From Flavobacteriaceae bacterium UJ101 (GTDB lineage Bacteria; Bacteroidota; Bacteroidia; Flavobacteriales; UJ101), in the NCBI GenBank assembly GCA_001880285.1, contig CP016269.1, positions 1,374,501 through 1,438,500 on the forward strand: a stretch of DNA of 64,000 bases, in the 5' to 3' direction. The position numbers and the translations under genes were made by a program. The notes under the pieces are model-generated. The model was not told the DNA's origin, did not search any database, and saw only the letters and a program-made list of their open reading frames with translations. Of this stretch, positions 1 to 8,923 are shown piece after piece (position 1 is the stretch's first letter; each line of letters starts with the position of its first letter).

Positions 1-440
1 CCATTAGACCATAGCCAAAAATTAGAGGCTGCTTCACCAAATTCAGGATCACCTGGAAAAGGACTTTGTTCAATAATGCGTTCTCCTGGTTTAAATTCAG
101 TACCATACGATTGTGTACCAATTTGTTTAGATATTTCATGATCTACAGATTGTACATTAACTCCTGAGTACTTAATTCCTGATGTCCATCCTGTTGCCCA
201 TTCTTGTCCAATTGGAACTGCAGTATCAGAGGCATCTGAAAAATCTGAATTTTGAATTAAATTATCTGAATAACAACGTTTTCCTGCTATTTGATCTTCT
301 TCTATATCTGGAATACCATCATTATCATCATCTAAATCAACAGTATTTACAATCCCATCTCCATCAGTATCTTGCGAATATAGAGGAATGATACATCCAA
401 TTAGAAGAATAATGAGGATAATCAATTGCTTCTTTTTCAT
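1..440 (-). CDS. Secreted protein with Ca-binding DxDxDG repeats (3' end outside window)
   Basis: The minus-strand frame opens with ATG at 440 and stays open to the window edge, so about 146 N-terminal residues are visible. A signal peptide (MKKKQLIILIILLIGC, ending near LYSQ) is followed at once by DTDGDGIVNTVDLDDDNDG, a thrombospondin type 3-like calcium-binding repeat (alternating Asp). The rest looks like a secreted domain rich in Ser, Gly and aromatic residues. The start lies 7 bases after the stop of the gene at 448-1029, so the two are probably one transcript. It is likely a cell-surface or exported protein. Whether it carries a C-terminal type IX secretion signal cannot be seen. It is the downstream end of the surface-protein locus. 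Confidence 0.75.
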   Translation of the reverse strand, partial: MKKKQLIILIILLIGCIIPLYSQDTDGDGIVNTVDLDDDNDGIPDIEEDQIAGKRCYSDNLIQNSDFSDASDTAVPIGQEWATGWTSGIKYSGVNVQSVDHEISKQIGTQSYGTEFKPGERIIEQSPFPGDPEFGEAASNFWLWSN

Positions 441-447
441 GGTCTTC

Positions 448-1029
448 TTATTTTACAACAAATACAACATTAATCATAGAACAATCAGAAGTTGGAGTAC
501 CGATAACATCATAAGTCATAACTCCTGATCCATCAATACTTTTTATGGTTAAAACAGCTGTGTCATATGCTGTTACATAGTATTCTAAAGCTGTTTTGGC
601 ATAGGTTGGGATACTCCCAGAAGAACCTGTACTTGAAACAGCAGGAGTTGTAAACTCTGTTTGGTAAACAGAATGGAGATCTAAGGTTTTGTCAGTTCCC
701 GTTTCACTTACATCCAAAGCTAAAGCGGGTGGATAAAATATTTTCACCGTAGGTTCTGCTTCTGAAATAATACATTCCCATTGAGGTAAAGCCGGTGTTC
801 CAATATTTTGCTGAATGCATTTTTCGGTCGTATTAAAAAGAGTCAAACCGGTTGCAGGAGTGTTAATGTCTGCCACATTTCCGGTAGTTAATCGAGGTAA
901 TAAAATTCCTTTTGTTGAACTATTGATATCAAGTACAGAACTAGCATCAGGGGTATTTGTATTGATACCAACTTGTGCTAACAAATTCATACTTAATAAA
1001 ATATATAGTAAAATATAGATTTTTTTCAT
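448..1029 (-). CDS. Small secreted VGINT-family protein (193 aa)
   Basis: Signal peptide MKKIYILLYILLSMNLLAQ is followed directly by VGINTNTPDASSVLDI and STKGILLPRLT. This N-terminal module is common in secreted Bacteroidota proteins and also begins the 750-aa neighbour upstream and the six paralogs at 37.5-42.3 kb. A second conserved stretch (GLTLFNTTEKC...WECI) has two Cys that could form a disulfide. The C-terminal half is beta-rich and has no recognised enzyme motif or sorting domain. It lies between the 750-aa protein (upstream, 216 bases away) and the Ca-repeat protein (7 bases downstream). The function is unknown; a structural or adhesive surface role is only inference. Confidence 0.8.
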   Translation of the reverse strand: MKKIYILLYILLSMNLLAQVGINTNTPDASSVLDINSSTKGILLPRLTTGNVADINTPATGLTLFNTTEKCIQQNIGTPALPQWECIISEAEPTVKIFYPPALALDVSETGTDKTLDLHSVYQTEFTTPAVSSTGSSGSIPTYAKTALEYYVTAYDTAVLTIKSIDGSGVMTYDVIGTPTSDCSMINVVFVVK

Positions 1030-1160
1030 TGGATTAATTTTAATGTTGTCAATTTTATAATTGAAAAACCCATTACTGTGCGTTTAGTATAAGTGAGTTA
1101 ATGAGTTTAAAAGACAAGTAATATTATCTTTTAGGTTAATTATCACAGTAATGAGTTGAA

Positions 1161-1183
1161 AGGAGCAGTAGAAAACTGCTCCT
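1161..1183 (-). terminator. Hairpin after the 750-aa surface protein gene
   Basis: Arms AGGAGCAGT (1161-1169) and ACTGCTCCT (1175-1183) form a 9-bp perfect stem with a 5-base loop. It lies 60 bases beyond the stop of the gene at 1246. The tail read on the minus strand is only weakly T-rich, so it may be a partial terminator or a processing element. A second, longer-range pair CATTACTGTG (1071-1080) and CACAGTAATG (1144-1153) lies in the same spacer. Confidence 0.5.
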
Positions 1184-1245
1184 CTCCATGAACATGAAAA
1201 AATTATATCATGTACAAGTGGGGTTTGTTAAATTATAGGGGGTTA

Positions 1246-3498
1246 TTAATTGTGTAATTTGATCCATCCAGTAGATTTACAACCGTAGAAATTGTCTCCT
1301 GAAAATGTAATTGTTCCTACATTTGGGCAGCTTCCTCCTTCTGTTATGGTTGCTCCAGTACCTTTTACTTGTATATTTCCTTCTACCGTTAATTTTTGAG
1401 CTGGGCTAGCTGTACCAATACCAACATTTCCTGTATCACCTTCTATAATCATTTTTGTATAGGCATCTGTATTTACTTGAGTATCCCCTGCTACAGTAGC
1501 TTCTGTAGAGAAAAATCGAATATCAGAATATTTACCTGTATCAGAAACTCCTCCAACTATCACACCGGCTAATCCTCCTGTTACATTGGTATCACCTGTT
1601 ATTTTTCTTGCTGCAGCATACACTTTGTTGTTATCTGTATTCGTTGAACTTTCATCATTTTTTGCATAAACACTTCTTCCAATCACAACAGAAGCTCCAC
1701 TTCTTGTTGCTCCAACATAACCATAACCTGTTCCTCCACCTAAACCAATAGAACCTCTTAAAGTAGAACTTCCTATTTGTAAAGAATATTCAGGTTTATA
1801 ATCATTATAGACAAAATTAGAACCTCCATTTAAAGCCATTCGATCATTATGAATTACATCTCCTTTCTCAGAGTATAATGCCCAGTTAATATCACTTGCA
1901 TCCTCAACACTTCCAATCGTTATTCCATATTCATTTTCAAGGGTTGCTGTACTATTACCATTTTTACCTGTGCTAACTGATAGACCTCGCTGCTTCTTAA
2001 TAGTTCCACTAGCATTTTCTTCTATAAAAGTGGTAGCTACAATAGCTATTTGATTGTTAATGTTTGCATCTCCTTGAACACGAGCGTGTGAATAACCACC
2101 ATATAAAACATCAAGAGTTCTACCATTTGTTGACAAATCGTAAGCCCTATTTTCATTTCCGTATACAGCTGTAATTTCACCTGTTGCACCATCCTCAATT
2201 TGTGCAATATTAAAGTTTCCTCTAATTGAAGTACTAGGAGCTGCACTATTATAATAAACAGCATTCTCACTACCTCTAACTTCTGGAATTCTATCCGTTT
2301 TGTCTGTTCTGATATATACAGCGTTTCGATTTCCTTTCACAGATGAAGAGGTTCCTTTATTAAGATATAAACTATTATTAGTTCCAATCAATGTATTTAC
2401 CTTAACATCCGAATCAACAGTTGATAAATCATAACTTCCATACAAATGATTTATTTCTTTATCAGCTAAATTTGTATTACCACTTATTATTTGAGTTACA
2501 TTTTCATCTCCTCTCACATAAGTAGGAACATCAGTAGCTGAATTAGTTACTCTTGTATAATTTTCTATACCTCTAAGATATTTCAACTTACCGCCATAAT
2601 GATATGAGTTATTTAAGGTTCCTGTTACAAAACCATTTGCAGAAGCTGCATTAGTAGAAGAGTTAATTGCATAATTTTGAGCCCCAACTAATCGAATAAA
2701 TGAACTTACATCAAAAGCATTGACATAATTTCTTCCTCCATAAAAATTACCACTACTATTATCTGCTGAACTACGTAAATACAATTCATTATTCCCTCCA
2801 TAACCATAAGTTGCTTTTGAAGTTCCATTCACATGCAATACATTTTCATTTGCTTTTGCAACCGATACAGTTGAACTTCCAGCTAAAAAGAAATCATTAT
2901 TTAGTCCACGCATAGTTCCTCTAGTACCTGATCCATTATCAATCAACAAATTACGAGCACCATCATAATTTCCATAATTTAGTTCTGAACCACTTGGTAT
3001 TTGACGATTATAATAGCGTCCTCTAACGGGTGTTGTTACATTTTCTGTTGCAGCATCAATTGAGTTAATGGCATAGGTAGCATCTTTATATACTTTAATT
3101 GAGCTACCTGTAGGACGAATCGCATACGTATAATCTTGTTGAAGACCATTCCAATCTTCAGCTGTAGGTTGATATTGCCATTCTGATGTATTCGTATCAA
3201 ATGGTTTCCAAGTTGTGCTAGCATGATCATAATAATAATATCCTACCGTTGTTACATCAGAAGTACCTGCTTCAGTAGCATACGCTATCATAGAATTATG
3301 CGAAGCATCTAAATTATCTTTCATTGTTTCTAAGGCAGCACCTGTTAATCGAGGTACCATAATCCCTTCGGCAGTAGAGCCATCTGTGTTTTTTGCTGTA
3401 ATATCCAAAGTTGATTTTGGATTATCGGTATTAATCCCTACTTGTGCATACATACCTAAACTTGCTACGAATAGCAAAGAAGTCATTCTTTTTTTCAT
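1246..3498 (-). CDS. Large secreted VGINT-family surface protein with internal repeats (750 aa)
   Basis: The start is set at ATG 3498 (MKKRMTSLLFVASLGMYAQ, a good signal peptide); a longer frame to 3564 would add 22 unlikely residues. Mature protein order: VGINTDNPKSTLDI and GIMVPRLT module; a middle part with about 11 degenerate repeats of the form [VLI]-x-G-x-x-N-x-x-x-[VIY] (for example VRGSENAVYY, VKGNRNAVYI, VRGDENVTQI), roughly 2075-2915; then a Gly-rich part and a C-terminal NVGIGTASPAQKLTVEG segment like those preceding the end domains of phage tail fibres and other Bacteroidota surface proteins. Two Cys (GSCPNVG, FYGCKS) are near the end. It is probably a fibrous or solenoid surface protein; the ligand is unknown. 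It may be controlled by the LuxR-type regulator upstream. Confidence 0.8.
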   Translation of the reverse strand: MKKRMTSLLFVASLGMYAQVGINTDNPKSTLDITAKNTDGSTAEGIMVPRLTGAALETMKDNLDASHNSMIAYATEAGTSDVTTVGYYYYDHASTTWKPFDTNTSEWQYQPTAEDWNGLQQDYTYAIRPTGSSIKVYKDATYAINSIDAATENVTTPVRGRYYNRQIPSGSELNYGNYDGARNLLIDNGSGTRGTMRGLNNDFFLAGSSTVSVAKANENVLHVNGTSKATYGYGGNNELYLRSSADNSSGNFYGGRNYVNAFDVSSFIRLVGAQNYAINSSTNAASANGFVTGTLNNSYHYGGKLKYLRGIENYTRVTNSATDVPTYVRGDENVTQIISGNTNLADKEINHLYGSYDLSTVDSDVKVNTLIGTNNSLYLNKGTSSSVKGNRNAVYIRTDKTDRIPEVRGSENAVYYNSAAPSTSIRGNFNIAQIEDGATGEITAVYGNENRAYDLSTNGRTLDVLYGGYSHARVQGDANINNQIAIVATTFIEENASGTIKKQRGLSVSTGKNGNSTATLENEYGITIGSVEDASDINWALYSEKGDVIHNDRMALNGGSNFVYNDYKPEYSLQIGSSTLRGSIGLGGGTGYGYVGATRSGASVVIGRSVYAKNDESSTNTDNNKVYAAARKITGDTNVTGGLAGVIVGGVSDTGKYSDIRFFSTEATVAGDTQVNTDAYTKMIIEGDTGNVGIGTASPAQKLTVEGNIQVKGTGATITEGGSCPNVGTITFSGDNFYGCKSTGWIKLHN

Positions 3499-3979
3499 AA
3501 ATCCCACGTTTATTTGTTTGTTATTTTTTTTAAAATCATATTTACCGTTCGTCGATAAATACATGGCAAATAACCAAAATGTTTGACTTATAATAAAAAA
3601 ATCAATACCTGCATAGACCCTGTATTTTATAACCTACATAACTTATTGATTATTAAATATTTATATTATTATCGAAGGGCTTTTTAACTGAAGTGCAGGG
3701 ATTGTGCAGGGGTATTATTTTCTTAACCAAATGTTAATTCTATATTTTAAATTAAGAAAAAACCTAAATAAATGTTAAAACGAAGTTTATAATCTTTATA
3801 AATGAAAGATTTTAGAGAGATATATAGATTCTTAATAAGGCTTCATCTTCTATTTTTATATAGAAGACTGTACTAGATACCATAATTTGTTTACTTTAAC
3901 AACACAGAAATATTTTACCTAAAATTTTATATAAACTAAAGAGTATTCATTTTCAATTTTAAGTATAATAAAAATAAAA
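3499..3979. promoter_or_regulatory. 481-base AT-rich upstream region of the surface-protein operon
   Basis: No gene was found. The minus-strand promoter of the 750-aa protein must lie here. Two elements stand out. At 3545-3560 the minus strand reads ATTTATCGACGAACGG, nearly shared with 21609-21624. At 3693-3714 an 11-base direct repeat (GTGCAGGGATT then GTGCAGGGGTA) is spaced one helical turn apart. Related TGCAGG/CAGGG words occur at about 3608-3625 and 4733-4739. These are candidate regulator-binding sites; none is proven. Confidence 0.45.
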
Positions 3980-4513
3980 TCAGGAAACATTTTTTAATTG
4001 ATAAAAACCTATTTGAGGTGTAGTAGGTCTGAATATCATACCATTCTCTACTAAAGCAAAATCCAAAGATTCTTGAAGATGAGTTAATTCTTCACTTGTT
4101 AAATAAGATATAGTATGTTTAATTTTAACAACACCTGATTTTGACCGGTTAGATTTTAAAAATAAAACTACCTCTTTTTTTAAAAAACCTTTTTTAATTT
4201 GATATTGAACCAGCTTTTGTTGAGGAAACTCCGAACGTTTTTCATTTCTTACCCTTGTAAGATCCTGGTTTTTAAAGCATAAAACTCCTCCTTCTGAATC
4301 ATATTCAAAATTATAAGTACTTTTTACTCCTAAAAATAGAATCATACTAACAATAGGAATTGGAAAATAAAGATGAAAAGGAAATTTATTTAAAAGAGAA
4401 GGGTTTATAAATAAAGAAACTAAGATAATACCTGTACAAATACAAATGGTATAATAAAAAATGGTAAGGTAGAATCGAGCACGATAATTTTTTATTTTAA
4501 CTATTTTTTTCAT
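3980..4513 (-). CDS. Small two-helix membrane protein, unknown function (177 aa)
   Basis: I do not recognise a family. Start chosen at ATG 4513 (MKKIVKIKNYRARFYLTIF); the longer frame starts with GTG. Two hydrophobic helices lie near the N-terminus (FYLTIFYYTICICTGIILV and a second around LYFPIPIVSMILFLGV), followed by a soluble domain of about 110 residues with many Lys and Arg, likely cytoplasmic. This layout resembles small bacterial membrane proteins with a PH-like soluble domain, but that is a guess. It lies between the LuxR-type regulator (228 bases upstream) and the large surface protein, all on the minus strand, so it may belong to the same regulated locus. Confidence 0.65.
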   Translation of the reverse strand: MKKIVKIKNYRARFYLTIFYYTICICTGIILVSLFINPSLLNKFPFHLYFPIPIVSMILFLGVKSTYNFEYDSEGGVLCFKNQDLTRVRNEKRSEFPQQKLVQYQIKKGFLKKEVVLFLKSNRSKSGVVKIKHTISYLTSEELTHLQESLDFALVENGMIFRPTTPQIGFYQLKNVS

Positions 4514-4741
4514 AACACTATTTAAAATAGGGATTAAAAAAGGGGGTAAAGCCTTTCTATCGATCAAAAACACTATTTCATAGATTTTTTATACTAAATG
4601 AACTATGAATAGAATTAGGGTACTATAAAGTTTGAAAATAACTAGTGAAAATAAAAAAATGTGTCCTCTGCAAATCTTTTGCATTTAGAACAAGTTGTTT
4701 CATAAAGGGTTATAACTTAAATAAAGGGGGTTTGCAGGGTA

Positions 4742-6223
4742 CTAAATATTTTTTATCCATTTATTTAAATCGATAGCAGAATCTAGTTCAAGTTTTTTAC
4801 GTAATCGATAACGTTTACTTTCGACTGTTTTTATACTTACAAAGGTATATTGTGCTATTTCTTTAGAAGTAAAATTTAATTTGATTAAAGCACAAAATTT
4901 AATATCGTTTGTAGTTAATTTAGGTTGTCTTTTCAAGAGAGTATCTCTAAAATGAGGAAAAACTTTATTAAAAGTAGGTAAAAATGCTAAATCATTTTTC
5001 TTTGCTAATGCAACCAATTCTTTTACCTGATCAGCTGTTTTATCTTCTTGAACACTTTCTAGCTTTTTAGAAATCTCTTCTTGTTTTTGTTTTGATTTTT
5101 TACGGTTACGTTTAAAAAAGATCACTCCAATAATCATTAAACTTAAAAGAATGCCTAAAACAATCATAGAAATAAATTCATACTGATCTTGTTCCTCCTT
5201 AATTTCTCCTACAATTTGTTCATGAGCATCAATTCGAGCATGATTTTTAATACTATCTAAACTATGCTTTAAAGTAAAGTATTTTAATTCATACTCTTGA
5301 CTTTTAATACTATCGTTTAGTTTTTTATAATTATCCGCAATCTCTTTATATACAACCAGTTTATCATCATTATTTTTGGTTGAATCTAAAATGGCTAAAG
5401 TTTTAAATCGGTAATATAAAGCTGTTTCTAAATCATTTTTTGAAGCATAAGCATTTCCTAAGCTATGATAACCCAATAAATAACTGTTTAGATTATTGTT
5501 CTTTTTCGCAAAATCAACTAGAAGATTGGAATAATAGATAACAGAATCCGTATTGTTAGCTTCTGTATGGGCCTGAGCCAGATTTCCTAAACCTTTGATA
5601 TAATGAAAATTATAGCTCTTATTTGATTCTGAAATCTTTTTATAATATGAAAGTGCTTTTCTAGCAAAACTCAACATTTTGCTTTGTTCTTCAGGAGAAC
5701 TTTTATATAATCCATCATTATTCTTATTAATAATAATGTGCATTTTGGAAATGTAAGCATTACCCTTAAATTTATTAGCTTCATCGGATTCTTCATCTTT
5801 ATAAATTGACAATACTTCATTAAACGCATTTTCTGCATCGGTAACTAAATGAAGTTCATTATAAAAAGTTGCAAGTAACATTAAAGACATGGCCTTTATT
5901 GATCGGTTATTTGTCTTCTTTGCTGCGGTGACCATCTCTTTAACTCTATTAAGAGCTTCATTTATATTTCCTTGATTTTTTATAATTTGAACTGCTACAA
6001 TTTGAGCATTAACAAAAAGCTCATCATTTTTGGTCTTTAAAGCATATAAAACCAATTCATCACTAGTTTTTAAAGCTAATTCAGGATCAATATCTCTTAC
6101 ACTATCAATTAGGTTCAACTTTTTCTGCACATCAATTTCTTGTGAGAAAAACAACAAACTACTTAAAAAGAAAAAAGTGCTAAAAAAAATCTTATGATAC
6201 CTGTAATACATCAAAAATTTCAT
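4742..6223 (-). CDS. TPR / transmembrane / LuxR-type HTH regulator (493 aa)
   Basis: Order of parts: signal peptide (start at ATG 6223; a second ATG at 6211 is possible and the longer frame begins with TTG), a periplasmic helical region with tetratricopeptide-like repeats (about residues 30-330), one transmembrane helix (about 346-370, FISMIVLGILLSLMIIGVIF), a basic linker and a C-terminal helix-turn-helix of the LuxR/GerE type (about 434-480; FTSKEIAQYTFVSIKTVESK). This one-piece membrane-bound regulator architecture is common in Flavobacteria. It presumably senses something outside the inner membrane and acts on nearby promoters. The genes immediately downstream on the same strand (membrane protein, VGINT surface proteins) are the natural candidate targets; that link is inferred from position only. 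Confidence 0.85.
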   Translation of the reverse strand: MKFLMYYRYHKIFFSTFFFLSSLLFFSQEIDVQKKLNLIDSVRDIDPELALKTSDELVLYALKTKNDELFVNAQIVAVQIIKNQGNINEALNRVKEMVTAAKKTNNRSIKAMSLMLLATFYNELHLVTDAENAFNEVLSIYKDEESDEANKFKGNAYISKMHIIINKNNDGLYKSSPEEQSKMLSFARKALSYYKKISESNKSYNFHYIKGLGNLAQAHTEANNTDSVIYYSNLLVDFAKKNNNLNSYLLGYHSLGNAYASKNDLETALYYRFKTLAILDSTKNNDDKLVVYKEIADNYKKLNDSIKSQEYELKYFTLKHSLDSIKNHARIDAHEQIVGEIKEEQDQYEFISMIVLGILLSLMIIGVIFFKRNRKKSKQKQEEISKKLESVQEDKTADQVKELVALAKKNDLAFLPTFNKVFPHFRDTLLKRQPKLTTNDIKFCALIKLNFTSKEIAQYTFVSIKTVESKRYRLRKKLELDSAIDLNKWIKNI

Positions 6224-6543
6224 ACTAAATTTAATAAAATGTTTGTAATGCAATAGTGTTTATATAGAATTAGCAATTTAATAGGAAATTGGTACTTACG
6301 CAAGGCAATGGAGGGGTTTTTAGATAAAAAATATAATAAAGTACCACAAGTGGTGTGAAAAGCACTTCATTATCAAATGTTTTTACAAAAAATTAAATCA
6401 TGACTAAAAATATTTTAAAGTAGCTCAAAAAGACAATAAACTAACAAAAATCAATAAAAACACTTCTTTTATATTAGGGAAAAAAAACTTACATTTGAGA
6501 GATTTAAAAATAATATATTAATAAATATTTAAGAATTTAAAAT
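6224..6543. promoter_or_regulatory. Divergent spacer between the LuxR-type regulator and hppA
   Basis: This is a 320-base AT-rich spacer with no gene. On the plus strand TACATTTG at 6490-6497 fits the Bacteroidota -7 box TAnnTTTG and would start an hppA message with a leader of about 45 bases. No clear box could be assigned for the minus-strand gene. Confidence 0.55.
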
Positions 6544-8814
6544 ATGGAATCAAATATGATTTTAGTGCCCATTGCAATGGCTATTTTAGGATTACTTTTC
6601 ATGCTATTTAAAATGTCATGGGTAAAAAAACAAGCTGTTGGAGATGAAAAAATGCAAAGTATTTCTAAAAGTATTAAAGAAGGAGCTTTAGCCTTTTTAA
6701 ATGCAGAATATAGATTACTTTTTATTTTTGTATTAGTAGCTTCTGCCGCTTTGTTTGGAATTTCTTTAATTGTGGAAACCACTCATTGGTTAATCGTTCC
6801 AGCTTTTATTTTAGGAGCTATTTTTTCTGCATTGGCAGGTAATATTGGAATGCGTGTTGCAACAGAAGCAAATGCACGTACTGCAGAAGCAGCCAAAACA
6901 AGTTTACCAAAAGCTCTAAATGTTTCTTTTGGAGGAGGAACTGTAATGGGACTAGGAGTTGCTGGTTTAGCCGTTTTAGGATTAAGTTTATTCTTCTGGA
7001 TTTTCTTAGGTCAGTTTATGGCGGATGAAGGTAGCTTCTATAATAATATGACCGTTGTTTTAGAATCATTAGCAGGTTTTTCTCTTGGAGCTGAATCTAT
7101 TGCTTTATTTGCTCGTGTAGGTGGAGGTATTTATACCAAGGCAGCTGATGTAGGAGCTGACTTAGTAGGTAAAGTTGAAGCAGGTATTCCAGAAGATGAT
7201 CCAAGAAACCCAGCAACGATTGCAGATAATGTAGGAGATAACGTAGGAGACGTTGCAGGAATGGGAGCAGATTTATTTGGTTCTTATGTAGCAACTGTTT
7301 TAGCTGCTATGGTTTTAGGGAATTATTTAATTCGAGATATGTCTACAACAACTCAATTCACAGATAGTTTTAATAATATGGGACCTATCTTATTACCATT
7401 AGTAATTGCAGGAGTTGGTATTGTTGCATCAATTATAGGTACATTTTTAGTGAATATTAAAAATAATGAAGCAAAAGAAAAGCAGGTACAAGCTGCTTTA
7501 GATTTAGGTAACTGGGTAGCTATCATTATTACAGCTGTAGCAAGTTATTTCTTAATTGATTATATGCTTCCAGATACTATAAAAATGAGCTTCTTTGGAG
7601 AAGGTATGAAAGAAATTCCTTCTATAAACGTTTTTTGGGCCTGTCTAATGGGACTTGCGGTTGGAGCTTTAATTTCTTTTGTAACAGCTTATTATACAAG
7701 TTTAGGTAAAAAACCTGTTTTAGATATTGTTAAGAATAGTTCAACTGGTGCTGCAACCAATATCATTGCTGGTTTAGCAGTAGGAATGCAGTCTACTTTT
7801 GCTTCTGTATTACTATTTGCTGCTGCAATCTATGGTTCTTATACTTTAGCAGGTTTTTATGGAGTAGCATTAGCCGCTTCAGCAATGATGGCAACAACGG
7901 CTATGCAATTAGCTATTGATGCTTTTGGTCCTATTGCAGATAATGCAGGTGGAGTAGCAGAAATGAGTGAATTGCCTGATGAAGTTCGTGAACGTACTGA
8001 TATTTTAGATTCTGTAGGAAATACAACAGCTGCCGTGGGAAAAGGTTTTGCTATTGCTTCTGCTGCTTTAACAGCTCTAGCTTTATTTGCTGCATATGTA
8101 ACATTCACGGGAATTGATGGTATTAATATATTTAAAGCTGATGTATTAGCAGCATTATTCGTTGGAGGAATGATTCCAGTAGTATTTTCTGCATTAGCAA
8201 TGAATTCAGTTGGAAAAGCCGCTATGGAAATGGTACATGAAGTACGTCGTCAGTTTAGAGAAATTCCAGGTATTTTAGAAGGTACAGGAACTCCAGATTA
8301 TGCAAAATGTGTTGATATTTCAACAAGAGCTGCTTTAAGAGAGATGTTACTTCCAGGATTATTAACCATTATTACACCTATCATTATTGGTTTAGTATTT
8401 GGAGCAGAGCCTTTAGGAGGTTATATGGCTGGAGTATGTGTATCGGGTGTTATGTGGGCTATTTTCCAAAATAACGCAGGAGGTGCATGGGACAATGCTA
8501 AAAAGTCATTTGAAGCAGGAGTTGAAATTGATGGAGAAATGACCTATAAAGGTTCCGATGCTCATAAAGCTGCTGTAACAGGAGATACAGTTGGAGATCC
8601 ATTTAAAGATACATCAGGCCCTTCAATGAATATTTTAATTAAATTAACTTGTTTAATAGGATTGGTTATTGCTCCAATTTTAGGAGAAGGGCATGCTGTT
8701 GATGAAATGCATTCTTCAAATAATGAAATTAAAATAGAAGCTACACAAAATAATCAACAAGATAATGTAAAAGAGATTGTTGTAACAGAAGTAGAATTAA
8801 TAGGAAAGAAATAA
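6544..8814 (+). CDS. hppA: Membrane-bound ion-translocating pyrophosphatase
   Basis: It hydrolyses pyrophosphate and pumps H+ and/or Na+ across the inner membrane. The family's catalytic loops are intact: DVGADLVGKVE (about residues 202-212), DDPRNPATIADNVGDNVGD (about 218-236) and a third acidic loop near the C-terminus (VGDPFKDTSGPS). About 16 hydrophobic helices are visible and the length of 756 aa is normal. In GNTTAAVGKG (from residue 492) the K+-dependence position is Ala (A496), with Gly (G499) three residues on, which marks the potassium-stimulated class. Which ion is pumped cannot be told by eye. The last 40 residues form a hydrophilic, Glu/Asn/Gln-rich extension. It stands alone with its own promoter and terminator. 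Confidence 0.97.
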   Translation: MESNMILVPIAMAILGLLFMLFKMSWVKKQAVGDEKMQSISKSIKEGALAFLNAEYRLLFIFVLVASAALFGISLIVETTHWLIVPAFILGAIFSALAGNIGMRVATEANARTAEAAKTSLPKALNVSFGGGTVMGLGVAGLAVLGLSLFFWIFLGQFMADEGSFYNNMTVVLESLAGFSLGAESIALFARVGGGIYTKAADVGADLVGKVEAGIPEDDPRNPATIADNVGDNVGDVAGMGADLFGSYVATVLAAMVLGNYLIRDMSTTTQFTDSFNNMGPILLPLVIAGVGIVASIIGTFLVNIKNNEAKEKQVQAALDLGNWVAIIITAVASYFLIDYMLPDTIKMSFFGEGMKEIPSINVFWACLMGLAVGALISFVTAYYTSLGKKPVLDIVKNSSTGAATNIIAGLAVGMQSTFASVLLFAAAIYGSYTLAGFYGVALAASAMMATTAMQLAIDAFGPIADNAGGVAEMSELPDEVRERTDILDSVGNTTAAVGKGFAIASAALTALALFAAYVTFTGIDGINIFKADVLAALFVGGMIPVVFSALAMNSVGKAAMEMVHEVRRQFREIPGILEGTGTPDYAKCVDISTRAALREMLLPGLLTIITPIIIGLVFGAEPLGGYMAGVCVSGVMWAIFQNNAGGAWDNAKKSFEAGVEIDGEMTYKGSDAHKAAVTGDTVGDPFKDTSGPSMNILIKLTCLIGLVIAPILGEGHAVDEMHSSNNEIKIEATQNNQQDNVKEIVVTEVELIGKK

Positions 8815-8833
8815 TCTATTACTCAATAAAATT

Positions 8834-8870
8834 AAAATAGCTATTGGCATGAATCCAGTAGCTATTTTTT
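8834..8870 (+). terminator. Terminator of hppA
   Basis: Perfect 10-bp arms AAAATAGCTA (8834-8843) and TAGCTATTTT (8859-8868) continue inward through TTGG/CCAG with one G-T pair (loop 8848-8854) and run into a T tract. An upstream ATG at 8849 for the next gene lies inside this hairpin and is therefore not a credible start. Confidence 0.85.
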
Positions 8871-8871
8871 A

Positions 8872-8899
8872 TTTGTCGAAGTACTTTTCATTATCTTCG
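8872..8899 (+). promoter_or_regulatory. Promoter of the THUMP methyltransferase gene
   Basis: TTTG at 8872-8875 and TATCTTCG at 8892-8899 approximate the Bacteroidota -33/-7 pair (TTTG and TAnnTTTG, one mismatch), with a 16-base spacer, just downstream of the hppA terminator. The implied message begins about 20 bases before ATG 8924. Confidence 0.5.
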
Positions 8900-8923
8900 C
8901 ACTATAAAAATAAAAAGGAACAG

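Noticed and set aside
182-391. Plus-strand open frame of 69 codons rich in Leu, His and Tyr
   Set aside because: It is the complement of the Ca-repeat protein gene, which has a signal peptide and a clear motif. Its composition is that of an antisense shadow.
8849-8923. Longer N-terminus for the THUMP methyltransferase
   Set aside because: The ATG at 8849 is in the loop of the hppA terminator and upstream of the predicted promoter. ATG 8924 has a ribosome site and matches family length.
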